33,027 nucleotides of DNA from an uncultured Oscillospiraceae bacterium (GTDB taxonomy: Bacteria > Bacillota > Clostridia > Oscillospirales > Oscillospiraceae), in the NCBI GenBank assembly GCA_910579595.1, contig CAJTVM010000025.1, forward strand, positions 1 to 33,027, written 5' to 3'. Of the stretch, positions 13,814 through 22,733 are shown in pieces. The number at the start of each line of letters is the position of its first letter. Positions within the stretch are counted from its first letter, which is position 1. The notes under the pieces were generated by a model. That model did no database searches. It was given only the letters and a program-made list of their open reading frames with translations, and was not told the DNA's origin. Made by a program: the position numbers and the translations under genes.

Positions 13814-15049
13814 ATGCTGTTTCAAAACGCCCTGATTGAAAATTCCACCGCCCCCGCCTGCATCCGGGTGGAGGACGGCACGTTCACCGCCATCCGGCCG
13901 GATCTGTCCCCCAACCCCGGCGAGGAGGTCATAGACCTGGGCGGCAAACTGGTGCTGCCCCCCTTCATAGAATCCCATGTCCACCTGGACACCTGCCTCA
14001 CCGCCGGGGATCCGGTGTGGAACAGGTCGGGCACCCTGTTTGAGGGCATTGAGTGCTGGTCCAAGCGAAAGGAAAAGCTGAGCCGTCAGGACATCCGGGA
14101 TCGGGTGAACCGGGCCGTACGGCTCTATGCCGCCCACGGAGTCCAGCACATCCGCACTCATGTGGACGTCACCGGCCCCTCCTTGGCGGCTATGGAAGCC
14201 ATGGTGGAGCTCCGGGAGGAGCTGAAAGGAACCATGGATCTCCAGATCGTGGCCTTCCCCCAGGAAGGCATCCTCAGCTACCCCAACGGCAGGCAGCTGA
14301 TGATCGACGCGGTAAAGCTGGGCGCCGACGCGGTGGGAGCCATCCCCCACTTCGAATTCACCCGGGAATACAGCGTGGAATCCCTGAACTTCGCCCTGGA
14401 GCTGGCCGCCAAAGAGGACAAGCTGGTGGACGTCCACTGCGACGAGATTGACGACGGGGCCTCCCGCGGCCTGGAAACCGTAGCGGCCCGGGCCTTGGAG
14501 CTGGGGCTTTACGACAAGGTGACCGCCAGCCACACAACCGCTATGCACTCTTACAACAACGCCTATGTGGTGCGGCTGATGCGGCTGCTCAAGATGAGCA
14601 AAATCAACTTTGTCTCCAACCCCCTGGTGAACACCCACCTTCAGGGGCGGATGGACACCTACCCCAAGCGCCGGGGCGTAACGCGGGTGAAGGAGCTTAC
14701 CGAGGCCGGTATCAACGTGTCCTTCGGTCACGACGACATCTTTGACCCCTGGTACCCTATGGGAACCGGGAGCCTGCGGGACGTGGTATTCATGGGCCTC
14801 CATGTGTGCCAGATGATGGGCTACGAGGAGATCATGGACTCTTACAAGTTTATCTCCAGCAACGCCGCCCGGACCCTCCACCTGGGAGAGCGGTACGGCA
14901 TCGGGGCGGGACGTCCCGCCAGCTTCATCGTGCTGGACAGCAAAAATTGGTACGACGCCCTGAATTCCAACGCGGCTGTGCTGTATTCCTACAAAAATGG
15001 CAGAAAGATTGCCGAAGGCGTGCCGGGGACCAGCAAGATACTGTTTTAA
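13814..15049 (+). CDS. codA: Cytosine deaminase
   Basis: It deaminates cytosine to uracil and ammonia in the cytoplasm, feeding uracil salvage. The 411-residue amidohydrolase closely follows the enteric CodA pattern: ESHVHLDTCLTAG (first metal histidines), TLFEGIECWSKRK, QIVAFPQEGILSYPNG, GAIPHFEFTREY, VDVHCDEIDDG (His and active-site Glu), TASHTTAMHSYN and SFGHDDIFDPWYPMG (metal Asp). All catalytic positions are present. The ATG follows AGGAGG. The codB-codA order is as in Escherichia coli. Confidence 0.96.
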   Translation: MLFQNALIENSTAPACIRVEDGTFTAIRPDLSPNPGEEVIDLGGKLVLPPFIESHVHLDTCLTAGDPVWNRSGTLFEGIECWSKRKEKLSRQDIRDRVNRAVRLYAAHGVQHIRTHVDVTGPSLAAMEAMVELREELKGTMDLQIVAFPQEGILSYPNGRQLMIDAVKLGADAVGAIPHFEFTREYSVESLNFALELAAKEDKLVDVHCDEIDDGASRGLETVAARALELGLYDKVTASHTTAMHSYNNAYVVRLMRLLKMSKINFVSNPLVNTHLQGRMDTYPKRRGVTRVKELTEAGINVSFGHDDIFDPWYPMGTGSLRDVVFMGLHVCQMMGYEEIMDSYKFISSNAARTLHLGERYGIGAGRPASFIVLDSKNWYDALNSNAAVLYSYKNGRKIAEGVPGTSKILF

Positions 15050-15090
15050 AGCAGGATTCTATACTGGCGGGCCGGCGGCAGGCAAAAAGC

Positions 15091-15116
15091 GAGCCGGGGC
15101 GGTAACGCCCCGGCTC
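15091..15116 (+). terminator. GC-rich hairpin after codA
   Basis: GAGCCGGGGCG and CGCCCCGGCTC form a perfect 11-bp stem with a GTAA loop, 41 bases after codA. No T-run follows on the plus strand, but AAAAAGC precedes it, so it would end minus-strand transcripts better. Confidence 0.5.
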
Positions 15117-15445
15117 AAAGAAATGGAGGATAGAATGAAAAAGAAATAGCATCTCTTGCAAGTATTATCATAGAGGCGCTTCGTTACAAAAGTACACGCA
15201 GAAATGTTACAAAAGGATTAAACTTTGGGGCGTCCTTTGCATGAAAGAACCGCTTCATCCGGCCCAAAAGGGGGATAAGTCCGCCTTCAGGAATGCCTGG
15301 GCGGCGGGAACTTGGAGATTACCTTCCAGCCCACCCCTCCCGGATAAGCTGTTTTCTGAAACGCGGGTTCGCCGAAAATCCCTTCCCCATTTCCCGTTGG
15401 TTGTGGTATACTGTCCCTGATAATATTTGAAGGAGGAAGATTTCC
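15117..15445 (+). promoter_or_regulatory. Intergenic region with extended -10 promoter for the flavoprotein gene
   Basis: No gene is seen in this stretch of about 330 bases. A TATACT (15407-15412) preceded by TG (15404-15405) forms an extended -10 about 34 bases ahead of the flavoprotein start; there is no good -35. Around 15281-15305 a small hairpin (CCGCC/GGCGG with inner CAGG/CCTG) is visible. Confidence 0.5.
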
Positions 15446-16063
15446 ATGAAAGTCCTTATGCTCAACGGCAGCCCCCGTCCCGAGGGGAATACATCCATCG
15501 CCCTGCGGGAAATGGAGCGGGTTTTCCAGGCGGAAGGGGTGGAGACCGACCTGATCCAAGTGGGGAACCGGGACATCCGCGGATGCATCGCCTGCGGCGG
15601 CTGCGCCAAGCAGGGCAGGTGCGTGTTTGACGATACCGTCAACGAGCTGGCCCCCAAGCTCGAAGCCTGCAACGGCCTGGTGGTGGGCAGCCCGGTGTAC
15701 TACGCCTCCGCCAACGCCACTCTGGTGGCCCTGCTCACCCGGCTGTTCTACAGCACCCCCTTTGACAAAACCATGAAAGTGGGGGCCAGCGTGGTAGTGG
15801 CCCGCCGGGGCGGCCTGTCCGCCACCTTTGACGAGCTGAACAAGTTCTTCACCATTTCCGGGATGCCGGTGGCCTCCAGCCAGTACTGGAACAGCGTCCA
15901 TGGCAGGCTGCCCGGGGAGGCCGCCCAGGACGGGGAAGGACTCCAGACCATGCGCGCCCTGGCCCGGAACATGACGTTCCTGATGAAAAGCATCGCCCTG
16001 GGCAGGGAGACCTACGGGCTGCCGGAAAAAGAACCCCGCCAATCCACCAATTTCATCCGATAA
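15446..16063 (+). CDS. Flavodoxin-fold iron-sulfur flavoprotein (NADPH-dependent FMN reductase family)
   Basis: This is a 205-residue cytoplasmic protein with a flavodoxin-like fold. The N-terminal MKVLMLNGSPRPEGNTSIAL is the FMN phosphate-binding loop. GCIACGGCAKQGRCVF (residues about 46-61) is the cysteine cluster typical of iron-sulfur flavoproteins. GLVVGSPVYYASANATL is the second flavin loop. The electron partner and substrate are unknown. The ATG follows AAGGAGGAAG. It appears to be a single-gene unit followed by a strong hairpin. Confidence 0.88.
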   Translation: MKVLMLNGSPRPEGNTSIALREMERVFQAEGVETDLIQVGNRDIRGCIACGGCAKQGRCVFDDTVNELAPKLEACNGLVVGSPVYYASANATLVALLTRLFYSTPFDKTMKVGASVVVARRGGLSATFDELNKFFTISGMPVASSQYWNSVHGRLPGEAAQDGEGLQTMRALARNMTFLMKSIALGRETYGLPEKEPRQSTNFIR

Positions 16064-16081
16064 AAAAGGCGGCAATGGCAA

Positions 16082-16131
16082 ACGCGACACCCCCTGATGC
16101 GGTTTTCCCCGCACCAGGGGGCGTCTTGCGT
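16082..16131 (+). terminator. Long hairpin after the flavoprotein gene
   Basis: ACGC-GAC-CCCCTG ... GCGG pairs with CCGC ... AGGGGG-GTC-GCGT around a T-rich loop, with small mismatches. The T-run after it is poor, so termination is probable rather than certain. Confidence 0.55.
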
Positions 16132-16305
16132 TCATCTTTCCAGAGAGTCCACGCGGACGCCGCCGGGTCTGGATATTGTTTCACCGCCCCGCAGCCGCCT
16201 TTGCTTTTCTGGCTTATGGTAACATGACAGCCCCCGAAAAAGGCCGAAGGAGCTTCCACACGAGCCATTTAGTTGTGAACAATTTTCGAATCGGATATTT
16301 TCTTC

Positions 16306-16334
16306 TTGCAACCTTGGATATCCCATGCTATAAT
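16306..16334 (+). promoter_or_regulatory. Sigma-A promoter for the PpiC foldase
   Basis: TTGCAA (16306-16311) and a perfect TATAAT (16329-16334) are 17 bases apart. The leader to the ATG at 16418 is about 78 bases and contains no ORF of note. Confidence 0.85.
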
Positions 16335-16417
16335 GTCTGCATTGTGCACATCACCTCAGGGTATTTTAAGATGTGTTTTTATTGTGATTATTTTGATTTG
16401 AGAGGATTGATCCTACC

Positions 16418-17986
16418 ATGAGCGCATCCAGAGAGAAAAAGCAGCGTCAGGGCGCCGGCCCCGCTGAAAAGAACGTCCAGATTCAGCAGCAGCAGGCCGC
16501 CCGGAAGCGGAAAACCATCACCTATACCATCATCGGCGTGGTGATTGCTGTGCTGGTTGCCGCGCTGCTCATTTGGAACTCCGGGTTCTTCCAGGCCAGG
16601 GCCACCGCCGCCACTGTGGGCGATACCAAGCTGTCCACCGCGGAGCTGAGTTATCACTACTACAGCGCCCGCCAGTCCATCGCCATGTACGGCTCCTACC
16701 TGGGTTTTGACACCTCCTTGTCCGACGAGGAGCAGATCTACGACGCCGAAAACAACACCACTTACCGGGACTATTTCCTGGAAACCGCCCTGTCCAACGC
16801 CAAGCAGTACACCGCCCTGGCGGACGAGGCGCTGAAGAACGGCCACACCGAGGCTGAGATCAAGGAGAATCTGGACGCCCAGATTAAAAGTATGAAAACC
16901 TCCGCCGCAACCAACGGTCACAATTACTCCACCTACCTCAAGGCCATGTACGGCCCCTATATGACCCCCGGCGTGTTCGAGAAAATGATCCGCCAGACCC
17001 TGCTGGCCAACCTGGCCTACGCTGACAAAACCACCGAGCTGAGCGAGGGCTACACCAAGGCCGATCTCACCGCCTATTATGAGAAGGATGACAACGCCGA
17101 CACGCTGGACACCTTCGAGTACTCCTACCTCTACTTCACTCCCGCCGAGGTTGCCACCAAGGATGACGATGGCAACGACATCGACGAGGAGACCGTGAAC
17201 AAGGAAAAGGAGGAGGCCCTGGCCGAGGCCAAGAAGAACGCTGAGGAGGCCCTGGACAGCCTGAAGGACGGCGGCAAGCTGGCCGACCTGGCCAAGAAGT
17301 ATGATCTGGCCGACAACGCCTACGCCGACCACACCACCACCGTCGGCTCCGGCTCCATCAGCACCGTGTACCAGGAGAAGCTGCTGGAGCTGGACAAGGA
17401 TGAATCCGCCCTGGTGGAAAACGGCGAGTCCGGCTACTACGTGATCACCTTCCACGGCCGCGAGCGGGTGGAGACCCCCACCAAGGACGTGCGCCACATC
17501 CTGATCACCGCTGAGACCACCACCGATGAGAGCGGCAACATGGTGGAGCCCACTCAGGAAGCCTGGGACGCCGCCAAGGAGAAGATCGAGTCTATCCAGG
17601 CCGAATGGGAAGCCGGCGACAAAACCGAGGATTCTTTCGCCGCCCTGGCCAACGAGAAGTCCGATGACGGCGACGGCACCACCGGCGGGCTGTATAAGGA
17701 GATTGCCGAAACCGACGGTTATGTGCCCGAGTTCCTGGCGTGGATCTTTGACGAGGGCAATCAGGTCGGCGACACTGGCATCGTGCAACACTCTGCCGCC
17801 GAGGGCGATTACAACAAGTACTGGGGCTACCACTTCATGTATCTGTCCAAGGATGACAGCGATCCCGTGTGGATGCGCAGCGCCCGCAGCACCTTGACCT
17901 CCGAGGATCGGAGCGCCTGGATGGAGGAATTGACCAGCGGCTACGAGACCGCCCTGGCCAACGGCGCCAACTATCTTGGCAAGTAA
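16418..17986 (+). CDS. Membrane-anchored PpiC/SurA-type peptidyl-prolyl isomerase (foldase)
   Basis: It likely assists folding of exported proteins outside the membrane. In the 522-residue protein, residues 1-33 are charged and cytoplasmic, 34-53 form a single membrane segment (TITYTIIGVVIAVLVAALLI), and the rest is extracellular. A SurA_N-like helical region with tyrosine-rich helices runs to about residue 210. An acidic Lys/Glu helix lies near residues 245-290. A parvulin domain begins near residue 355 (KDVRHILITAE) with GTTGGLYKEI and GYHFMYL. There is no lipobox cysteine, so it is not PrsA-like in anchoring. Start ATG follows GAGAGG. Confidence 0.88.
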   Translation: MSASREKKQRQGAGPAEKNVQIQQQQAARKRKTITYTIIGVVIAVLVAALLIWNSGFFQARATAATVGDTKLSTAELSYHYYSARQSIAMYGSYLGFDTSLSDEEQIYDAENNTTYRDYFLETALSNAKQYTALADEALKNGHTEAEIKENLDAQIKSMKTSAATNGHNYSTYLKAMYGPYMTPGVFEKMIRQTLLANLAYADKTTELSEGYTKADLTAYYEKDDNADTLDTFEYSYLYFTPAEVATKDDDGNDIDEETVNKEKEEALAEAKKNAEEALDSLKDGGKLADLAKKYDLADNAYADHTTTVGSGSISTVYQEKLLELDKDESALVENGESGYYVITFHGRERVETPTKDVRHILITAETTTDESGNMVEPTQEAWDAAKEKIESIQAEWEAGDKTEDSFAALANEKSDDGDGTTGGLYKEIAETDGYVPEFLAWIFDEGNQVGDTGIVQHSAAEGDYNKYWGYHFMYLSKDDSDPVWMRSARSTLTSEDRSAWMEELTSGYETALANGANYLGK

Positions 17987-18005
17987 CAAGCAGTCAAATC
18001 ACAAG

Positions 18006-18036
18006 GCAGGGGCCGGGAAATCCGGCCCCTGCTTTT
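18006..18036 (+). terminator. Intrinsic terminator between the foldase gene and tcdA
   Basis: GCAGGGGCCGG and CCGGCCCCTGC form a perfect 11-bp stem with a 5-base loop followed by TTTT. It ends 16 bases before the tcdA start, so tcdA depends on read-through or an unseen promoter. Confidence 0.8.
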
Positions 18037-18052
18037 CACAGGAGTGATTCAA

Positions 18053-18772
18053 ATGGACGAGCAGTTTATCCGCACCCAGATGCTGCTGGGGGGCCGAGCA
18101 ATGGAGCGCCTGCGGCACAGTCATGTGGCGGTGTTGGGCCTGGGGGGTGTGGGCGGCTGGTGTGCCGAGGCCCTGTGCCGCTCCGGCGTGGGGGAGCTGA
18201 CGCTGGCGGATCAGGACACCGTGTCGGTGAGCAACCTCAACCGGCAGTGCGCCGCCCTCCACTCCACCGTGGGCATGGAAAAGGCCCGGGCCACCGTCCT
18301 GCGCCTTGGGGACATCGCGCCAAGCTGCACCCTCCACCCCCTTGCCATACGGTATGAGACGGACACACGGGAGGAATTTTTCCGCACAAACTACGACTAC
18401 ATCGTGGACGCCATCGACCTGGTCAGCTGCAAGCTGGATCTGATTGAGACGGCCCACGCCCGTGGCGTCCCCATCATCTCCGCCCTGGGCACCGGCAACA
18501 AGCGGGACGCCCAGCAGCTGCGCATCGCGGACATATCCCAGACCGAGGGCTGCCCCCTGGCCCGGGTGGTGCGCAAGGAGCTGCGCCGCCGGGGCATCCC
18601 CCACCACAAGGTGGTGTTCTCCCCCGAGCTGGCCCGCTCCGCCGAGGACGGGGACGAGGCCCCTCCCCCGGGCCGGCGGTCCATCCCCGCCAGCGCCATG
18701 TGGGTGCCGGCAGCGGCGGGGCTGCTGCTGGCCCAGGCGGTTATTCTGGAGCTTTCGGAAGCCGGGCGCTGA
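18053..18772 (+). CDS. tcdA: tRNA threonylcarbamoyladenosine dehydratase
   Basis: TcdA (CsdL/YgdL) uses ATP to cyclise t6A37 to ct6A in tRNAs reading ANN codons. The 239-residue ThiF/E1-fold protein has RTQMLLGGRAMERL, the nucleotide loop VAVLGLGGVGGWCAEALCRSG, DQDTVSVSNLNRQ, DYIVDAIDLVSCKLDLI and the ISALGTGNKRDAQQLRIADI block typical of TcdA. The ATG at 18053 is 8 bases after GGAG. Its last 32 bases overlap the convergent PAP2 gene. Confidence 0.93.
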   Translation: MDEQFIRTQMLLGGRAMERLRHSHVAVLGLGGVGGWCAEALCRSGVGELTLADQDTVSVSNLNRQCAALHSTVGMEKARATVLRLGDIAPSCTLHPLAIRYETDTREEFFRTNYDYIVDAIDLVSCKLDLIETAHARGVPIISALGTGNKRDAQQLRIADISQTEGCPLARVVRKELRRRGIPHHKVVFSPELARSAEDGDEAPPPGRRSIPASAMWVPAAAGLLLAQAVILELSEAGR

Positions 18773-19310
18773 CGCGCCCCCACACCTTTTTCACCACCCA
18801 CGCCCCGGCCAGACCGCACAGGGAGCCGATGGCCGCCCCTGCCAGGACGTCGCTTGGGAAGTGCACTCCCACATACAGCCGGGACAAGCCCATGACTGCC
18901 GCCATGCACACCGCCGTGATCTTCATCCACTTTTTCGGCGCGGACATACACACCGCAACGGCAAAAGCAAAGGCCGCGTTGGTGTGCCCCGAAGGGAAGG
19001 AATTGGGGTCGTGCTCCGGCACCAGGTTGAGAAAATTCTCAATCACCAGCCAGGGCCGTTCCCTGGCTGCCAGCGGCTTGATGGTAAAGTTCACCACGAT
19101 CAGCCCAATCAGCATAGCGCACAGCGCTGAGAACCCCGCCTTCCGGGTCTGCTTGAAGAACAGCAGCGCAATCCCCAGCACGATGAACAGCATCCCGGTG
19201 TTGCCCAGCTGGGTGTACAGCATCATAAACGGATCTAGCAGGCCGCAGCGGACGTGCTCCGCGATCCACACCAGCACCCGCTCGTCAAGCTGTTGAATGA
19301 AATCAGGCAT
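18741..19310 (-). CDS. PAP2 superfamily membrane phosphatase
   Basis: This is a 189-residue membrane protein with about five to six membrane segments. All three phosphatase motifs are present: KPLAARERPW (K-x6-RP), PSGHTN, and SRLYVGVHFPSDVLAG (SR-x5-H-x3-D). Family members remove phosphate from lipid phosphates such as undecaprenyl pyrophosphate or phosphatidic acid on the outer face; the substrate here is unknown. The ATG at 19310 follows GGGAGGGA. It converges on tcdA with a 32-base overlap and diverges from the glycosyltransferase-CsaB gene. Confidence 0.92.
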   Translation of the reverse strand: MPDFIQQLDERVLVWIAEHVRCGLLDPFMMLYTQLGNTGMLFIVLGIALLFFKQTRKAGFSALCAMLIGLIVVNFTIKPLAARERPWLVIENFLNLVPEHDPNSFPSGHTNAAFAFAVAVCMSAPKKWMKITAVCMAAVMGLSRLYVGVHFPSDVLAGAAIGSLCGLAGAWVVKKVWGRVSARLPKAPE

Positions 19311-19328
19311 CCTTGTCCCTCCCCTGCC

Positions 19329-19357
19329 TTGACCACATCGGCAAAGCAATGTATAAT
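19329..19357 (+). promoter_or_regulatory. Sigma-A promoter for the glycosyltransferase-CsaB operon
   Basis: TTGACC (19329-19334) and a perfect TATAAT (19352-19357) are 17 bases apart, 57 bases ahead of the start. A small TTGCC-GCAA-GGCAA hairpin lies in the leader at 19383-19396. Confidence 0.85.
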
Positions 19358-19413
19358 GATATTCTGATTCTAACCCATTTCTTGCCGCAAGGCAAGCTCT
19401 TTTGGAGGTCTCT

Positions 19414-21657
19414 ATGAAAGTCATCCATCTGATCAGCGGCGGGGACACCGGCGGGGCCAAAACCCACGTCCACACCCTGCTGCAAGGTCTGAACCGGCAT
19501 ATTCAGGCGGACATGGTGTGCTTCACCGATGGCCCCTTCACCCAGGAGGCCAGGGAGCTGGGCATCCGCACCGATGTACTCAGCGGCAGCCTCCCCGCCG
19601 TGCTGAAGGCTCTCCAGGACAAAATCCGGCAGGGGGGCTACGACGTGATCCACTGCCACGGGGCCCGTGGCAACCTGATGGGGGCGCTGCTCAAACGCTC
19701 CACCGGCCTGCCCATCGTCACCACAGTCCACAGCGATCCCAAAATTGACTACATGGGCCGTCCCCTGTCCGCCCTCACCTTCGGCAAGCTCAACAACTGG
19801 GCGCTGAAGCGCATCCCCTACCACATCGGCGTGTCCCAGCCCATGGTGGAGCTGCTCATGGAACGGGGCTACAACCCCCAGGATGTGTATGAGATCCGCA
19901 ACGGCCTGGACTTCTCCAACCCCACCTCCAAGCTGAGCCGGGGGGAATACCTGGCCTCCCTGGGGCTGGACTGGCCGGACGACGCGGTGATCGTGGGCAT
20001 CGCCGCCCGCCTCAACCCGGTGAAGGACATGGGCACCCTGCTGCGGGGCTTCGCCCTGGCCTATGTGGAGCAGCCCAAGCTGCGCCTGATCATCGCCGGG
20101 GACGGCGAGGAAGGCCCCATGCTCCGCCAGCTGGCCCAGGAGCTGGGGGTATCGGATGCGGTATGCTTTGCCGGGTGGGTGTCGGATACCGACAGCTTTT
20201 ATCACGCCATCGACGTCAACACCCTCACCTCCCTGTCCGAGGGCTTCCCCTACTCCCTGCCCGAGGGGGCGCGGTTCGCCCTGCCCACCGTGGCCACCAA
20301 GGTAGGGGGCGTGCCCTCCCTGATCCGGCACAACGTCACCGGCTTCCTGTTCCAGCCCAAGGATCATAAGGCCCTGGGCGGCTATCTGGCCCAGCTGGCC
20401 ACCGACCCCGCCCTGCGCCGCCGTCTGGGGGACAAACTGCTGGAGACTGGCCGGGCGGAATACTCCATCGAAAACACCGTCCGGCACCAAATCGAGATCT
20501 ATGAATCTATCCTCCGCCGGCAGGCTCGCGCCTCCCGCAAGCGGGACGGCGTGATCCTGTGCGGGGCCTACGGCCAGAACAATGCCGGAGACGAGGCGGT
20601 GCTCAAGGCCATGCTGGCCGAGCTGCGCTCCATCGACCCGGATATGCCGCTGTGGGTGATGACCCGGAAGCCTAAGGAGACCCGGAAGTCCTGCCGGGTG
20701 GGAGCCATGTTCACCTTCAACTTCCCCGCCTTCTGTCATCGTATGCGCAAATGCCAATTGTATGCCAACGGCGGCGGCTCTCTCATTCAGGACGTCACCA
20801 GCCACCGATCCCTGTGGTTCTACTTGTTCACCCTGTCCGCCGCCAAGCGGCGGGGCTGCAAGGTGATGATGTACGGTTGCGGCATCGGCCCCATCCAGGC
20901 CCCCCGCAACCGGAAGCGCACCGCCAAAACCATCAACAAAAGCGTGGACGTGATCACCCTGCGGGACCAGGCGTCCCAGAAAGAGCTGGAACGCCTGGGG
21001 GTCACCCGCCCCCGGATAGAGCTGGCCGCCGATCCCGCCGTCACCCTGCCCCCCGCCCCCCCGGAGGAGGCTGAGGCCGTCCTGGAGCAAGCCGGACTGC
21101 GCCCCCGGGAAGGCCAGCGCTACCTGGGCGTCACCGTCCGGCCCTGGCCCGGCCTGGAGGACAAGCTGCCCGCCTTTGCCCAGGCCATCGACTACGCATA
21201 TGAAAAGCACGGCCTGCTCCCCGTCTTTATTCCCATCGAGAGCCAGCTGGACGCCGCCGCCGCCCGGCAGGCCGCCGCCCTGCTGAAAAAAGCCCCCGCC
21301 GCCGTCCTTCCCGCCTGCGCCAGCTCTGAGCTGGCCATCGCCCTGTCCGCCCGGATGGATGTAGCGCTGTCCATGCGCCTGCACGCGCTGATTTTCGCCG
21401 CCGCCCGGGGAGTGCCCTTGGTAGGTGTGGTGTACGATCCCAAGGTCAGCGCCTTTTTGGACAGCGTGGATCAGGATCTGTACGTCCAATTGGATCAGCT
21501 CACCGCTGGCAGCCTGTGCGCCCTGCTGGACGCCGCCGCCGCCCGGGGACGGGACCGCGCCATACTGGAAGCCAAAACCGTCCGGCTGGTCGAGCTGGAG
21601 CAGGTCAACCGCAGTCTCGCCGCCCAGCTCCTCAAGGACGAAGGGGGCGCCGTATGA
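19414..21657 (+). CDS. Fusion protein: GT4 glycosyltransferase plus CsaB polysaccharide pyruvyltransferase
   Basis: This 747-residue protein joins two enzymes. Residues 1 to about 370 are a GT-B glycosyltransferase of family 4: HLISGGDTGGAKTHVHTLL, IHCHGARGNLMGALL, VGIAARLNPVKDM, and the donor-site block LTSLSEGFPYSLPEGARFALP. From about residue 376, after a basic linker, a CsaB-type ketal pyruvyltransferase begins: GAYGQNNAGDEAVLKAML, ANGGGSLIQDVTSHRSLWFY, YGCGIGPI and MRLHALIFAAARGVPLVG. CsaB adds pyruvate to secondary wall polymers, which SLH domains bind. No break or frameshift is seen at the joint. The next gene overlaps by ATGA. Confidence 0.88.
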   Translation: MKVIHLISGGDTGGAKTHVHTLLQGLNRHIQADMVCFTDGPFTQEARELGIRTDVLSGSLPAVLKALQDKIRQGGYDVIHCHGARGNLMGALLKRSTGLPIVTTVHSDPKIDYMGRPLSALTFGKLNNWALKRIPYHIGVSQPMVELLMERGYNPQDVYEIRNGLDFSNPTSKLSRGEYLASLGLDWPDDAVIVGIAARLNPVKDMGTLLRGFALAYVEQPKLRLIIAGDGEEGPMLRQLAQELGVSDAVCFAGWVSDTDSFYHAIDVNTLTSLSEGFPYSLPEGARFALPTVATKVGGVPSLIRHNVTGFLFQPKDHKALGGYLAQLATDPALRRRLGDKLLETGRAEYSIENTVRHQIEIYESILRRQARASRKRDGVILCGAYGQNNAGDEAVLKAMLAELRSIDPDMPLWVMTRKPKETRKSCRVGAMFTFNFPAFCHRMRKCQLYANGGGSLIQDVTSHRSLWFYLFTLSAAKRRGCKVMMYGCGIGPIQAPRNRKRTAKTINKSVDVITLRDQASQKELERLGVTRPRIELAADPAVTLPPAPPEEAEAVLEQAGLRPREGQRYLGVTVRPWPGLEDKLPAFAQAIDYAYEKHGLLPVFIPIESQLDAAAARQAAALLKKAPAAVLPACASSELAIALSARMDVALSMRLHALIFAAARGVPLVGVVYDPKVSAFLDSVDQDLYVQLDQLTAGSLCALLDAAAARGRDRAILEAKTVRLVELEQVNRSLAAQLLKDEGGAV

Positions 21658-22733
21658 AGCAGATTCTCTGCCTGTCCTACGCCCCCTGGCGGGGCCGCCC
21701 CACCCGCACCCAGCAGCTGTTGGCCCGGCTGACCGACGCCAAGGTGCTGTTTTTCGAGCCCGCGCCCCCCAGGGGCGCGCCCACACCCGAACAGGGCCGC
21801 CGTGTGCGTTCCCACATCACGGTGTACACCTTGCCCGCCCCCCTGCCCGGCCCCAGGGATCAGACCATCTTCTCCCGCCGCCGGCTGGACAAGGCCACGG
21901 ATTTCATCCAGCAGGTCATGGGAAAGCACCACTTCCGGGAACCCGTGCTGTGGTGCACCGCCCCCGTCCACGCCCAGTTTTACGACAGGCTGGCTTACCG
22001 GGGCGCGGTATACGACTGCCACCGCTTCTGGGACGAGAAGTTTTTGGACTTGGAAAGCGATCTCACCTGCCACGCCGAGGTGGTGTTCGCCGCCTCCCCG
22101 GGGTTGATTAAGCGGCTGTCCCCCTGCAGCGACAACATCGCCCTGCTGCCCAACGGGGTGAACCCCCTGCTTTTCACCCAGCAGGAGCACGCCGTCCCCC
22201 CGGCCATGGCCAATCTCCCCGGCCGGGTGATTCTGGGGCGGGTGGGCAGCGTCACCAACAAGGTGGATCTGGATCCCCTGCTCTACGCCGCCCGCCACCG
22301 TCCGGAGTGGACCTTTGCCCTCATGGGCCCCGCCACCAAGCAGGCCCTCCAGACCCTGAAGGGGCAGGACAACATCGTGCTCACCGGGGCGGTGAACCCC
22401 CTGGATCTCCCCGACTACCTGTGCCGGTGCGACGTGCTCCTGGATCTCCGCCGCCGGGACAGGCAGGGCAGCGATGTGGTGCCCCCCACCGTCTACGAGT
22501 ATTTTGCCGCCGGAAAACCGGTGGCCTCCCTGGCCGACCCCAGCGTTCCTGACCCTTACCCCCAGCTGATCCACTCAGCCTACGACGGGGAGGGCTTCCT
22601 TCGCGCATGCCGGGAGGCGCTGGAGGAGGATCCCGCCGCGAACGCCCAGCGGCAGGCTTTTGCCCAGCAGTCCTCCTGGGCCAACCGGGCCGATCAGGTG
22701 GCCTCCATTTTCCAGGCCACCGGGCTGTTTTGA
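21654..22733 (+). CDS. GT-B fold glycosyltransferase (TuaH-like)
   Basis: This is a 359-residue cytoplasmic protein. It starts MKQILCLSYAPWRGRPTRTQQLL, has an ADP/UDP-sugar-type C-terminal half with ASPGLIKRL, NIALLPNGVNPLLF, LGRVGSVTNKVDLDPLLYAA and the donor-binding PPTVYEYFAAGKPVASL. The pattern resembles transferases of teichuronic-type polysaccharide synthesis; the sugar is unknown. Its start overlaps the stop of the fusion gene (ATGA at 21654-21657), implying translational coupling and a joint role in one envelope glycan. Confidence 0.85.
   Translation: MKQILCLSYAPWRGRPTRTQQLLARLTDAKVLFFEPAPPRGAPTPEQGRRVRSHITVYTLPAPLPGPRDQTIFSRRRLDKATDFIQQVMGKHHFREPVLWCTAPVHAQFYDRLAYRGAVYDCHRFWDEKFLDLESDLTCHAEVVFAASPGLIKRLSPCSDNIALLPNGVNPLLFTQQEHAVPPAMANLPGRVILGRVGSVTNKVDLDPLLYAARHRPEWTFALMGPATKQALQTLKGQDNIVLTGAVNPLDLPDYLCRCDVLLDLRRRDRQGSDVVPPTVYEYFAAGKPVASLADPSVPDPYPQLIHSAYDGEGFLRACREALEEDPAANAQRQAFAQQSSWANRADQVASIFQATGLF

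Noticed and set aside
15270..15330. ZTP riboswitch (CCTGGGC motif)
   Set aside because: Only a short GC-rich string resembles the 3' part; the conserved 5' domain is missing and the downstream gene is a flavoprotein.
16388..17989. Open frame of 533 codons opposite the PpiC gene
   Set aside because: Gly/Val-rich antisense shadow without motifs; the plus strand has a promoter, membrane anchor and parvulin domain.
19303..21786. Open frame of 827 codons on the minus strand
   Set aside because: It is the antisense shadow of the GT4-CsaB fusion, caused by GC-rich codons; the sense frame has clear family motifs and this one has none.
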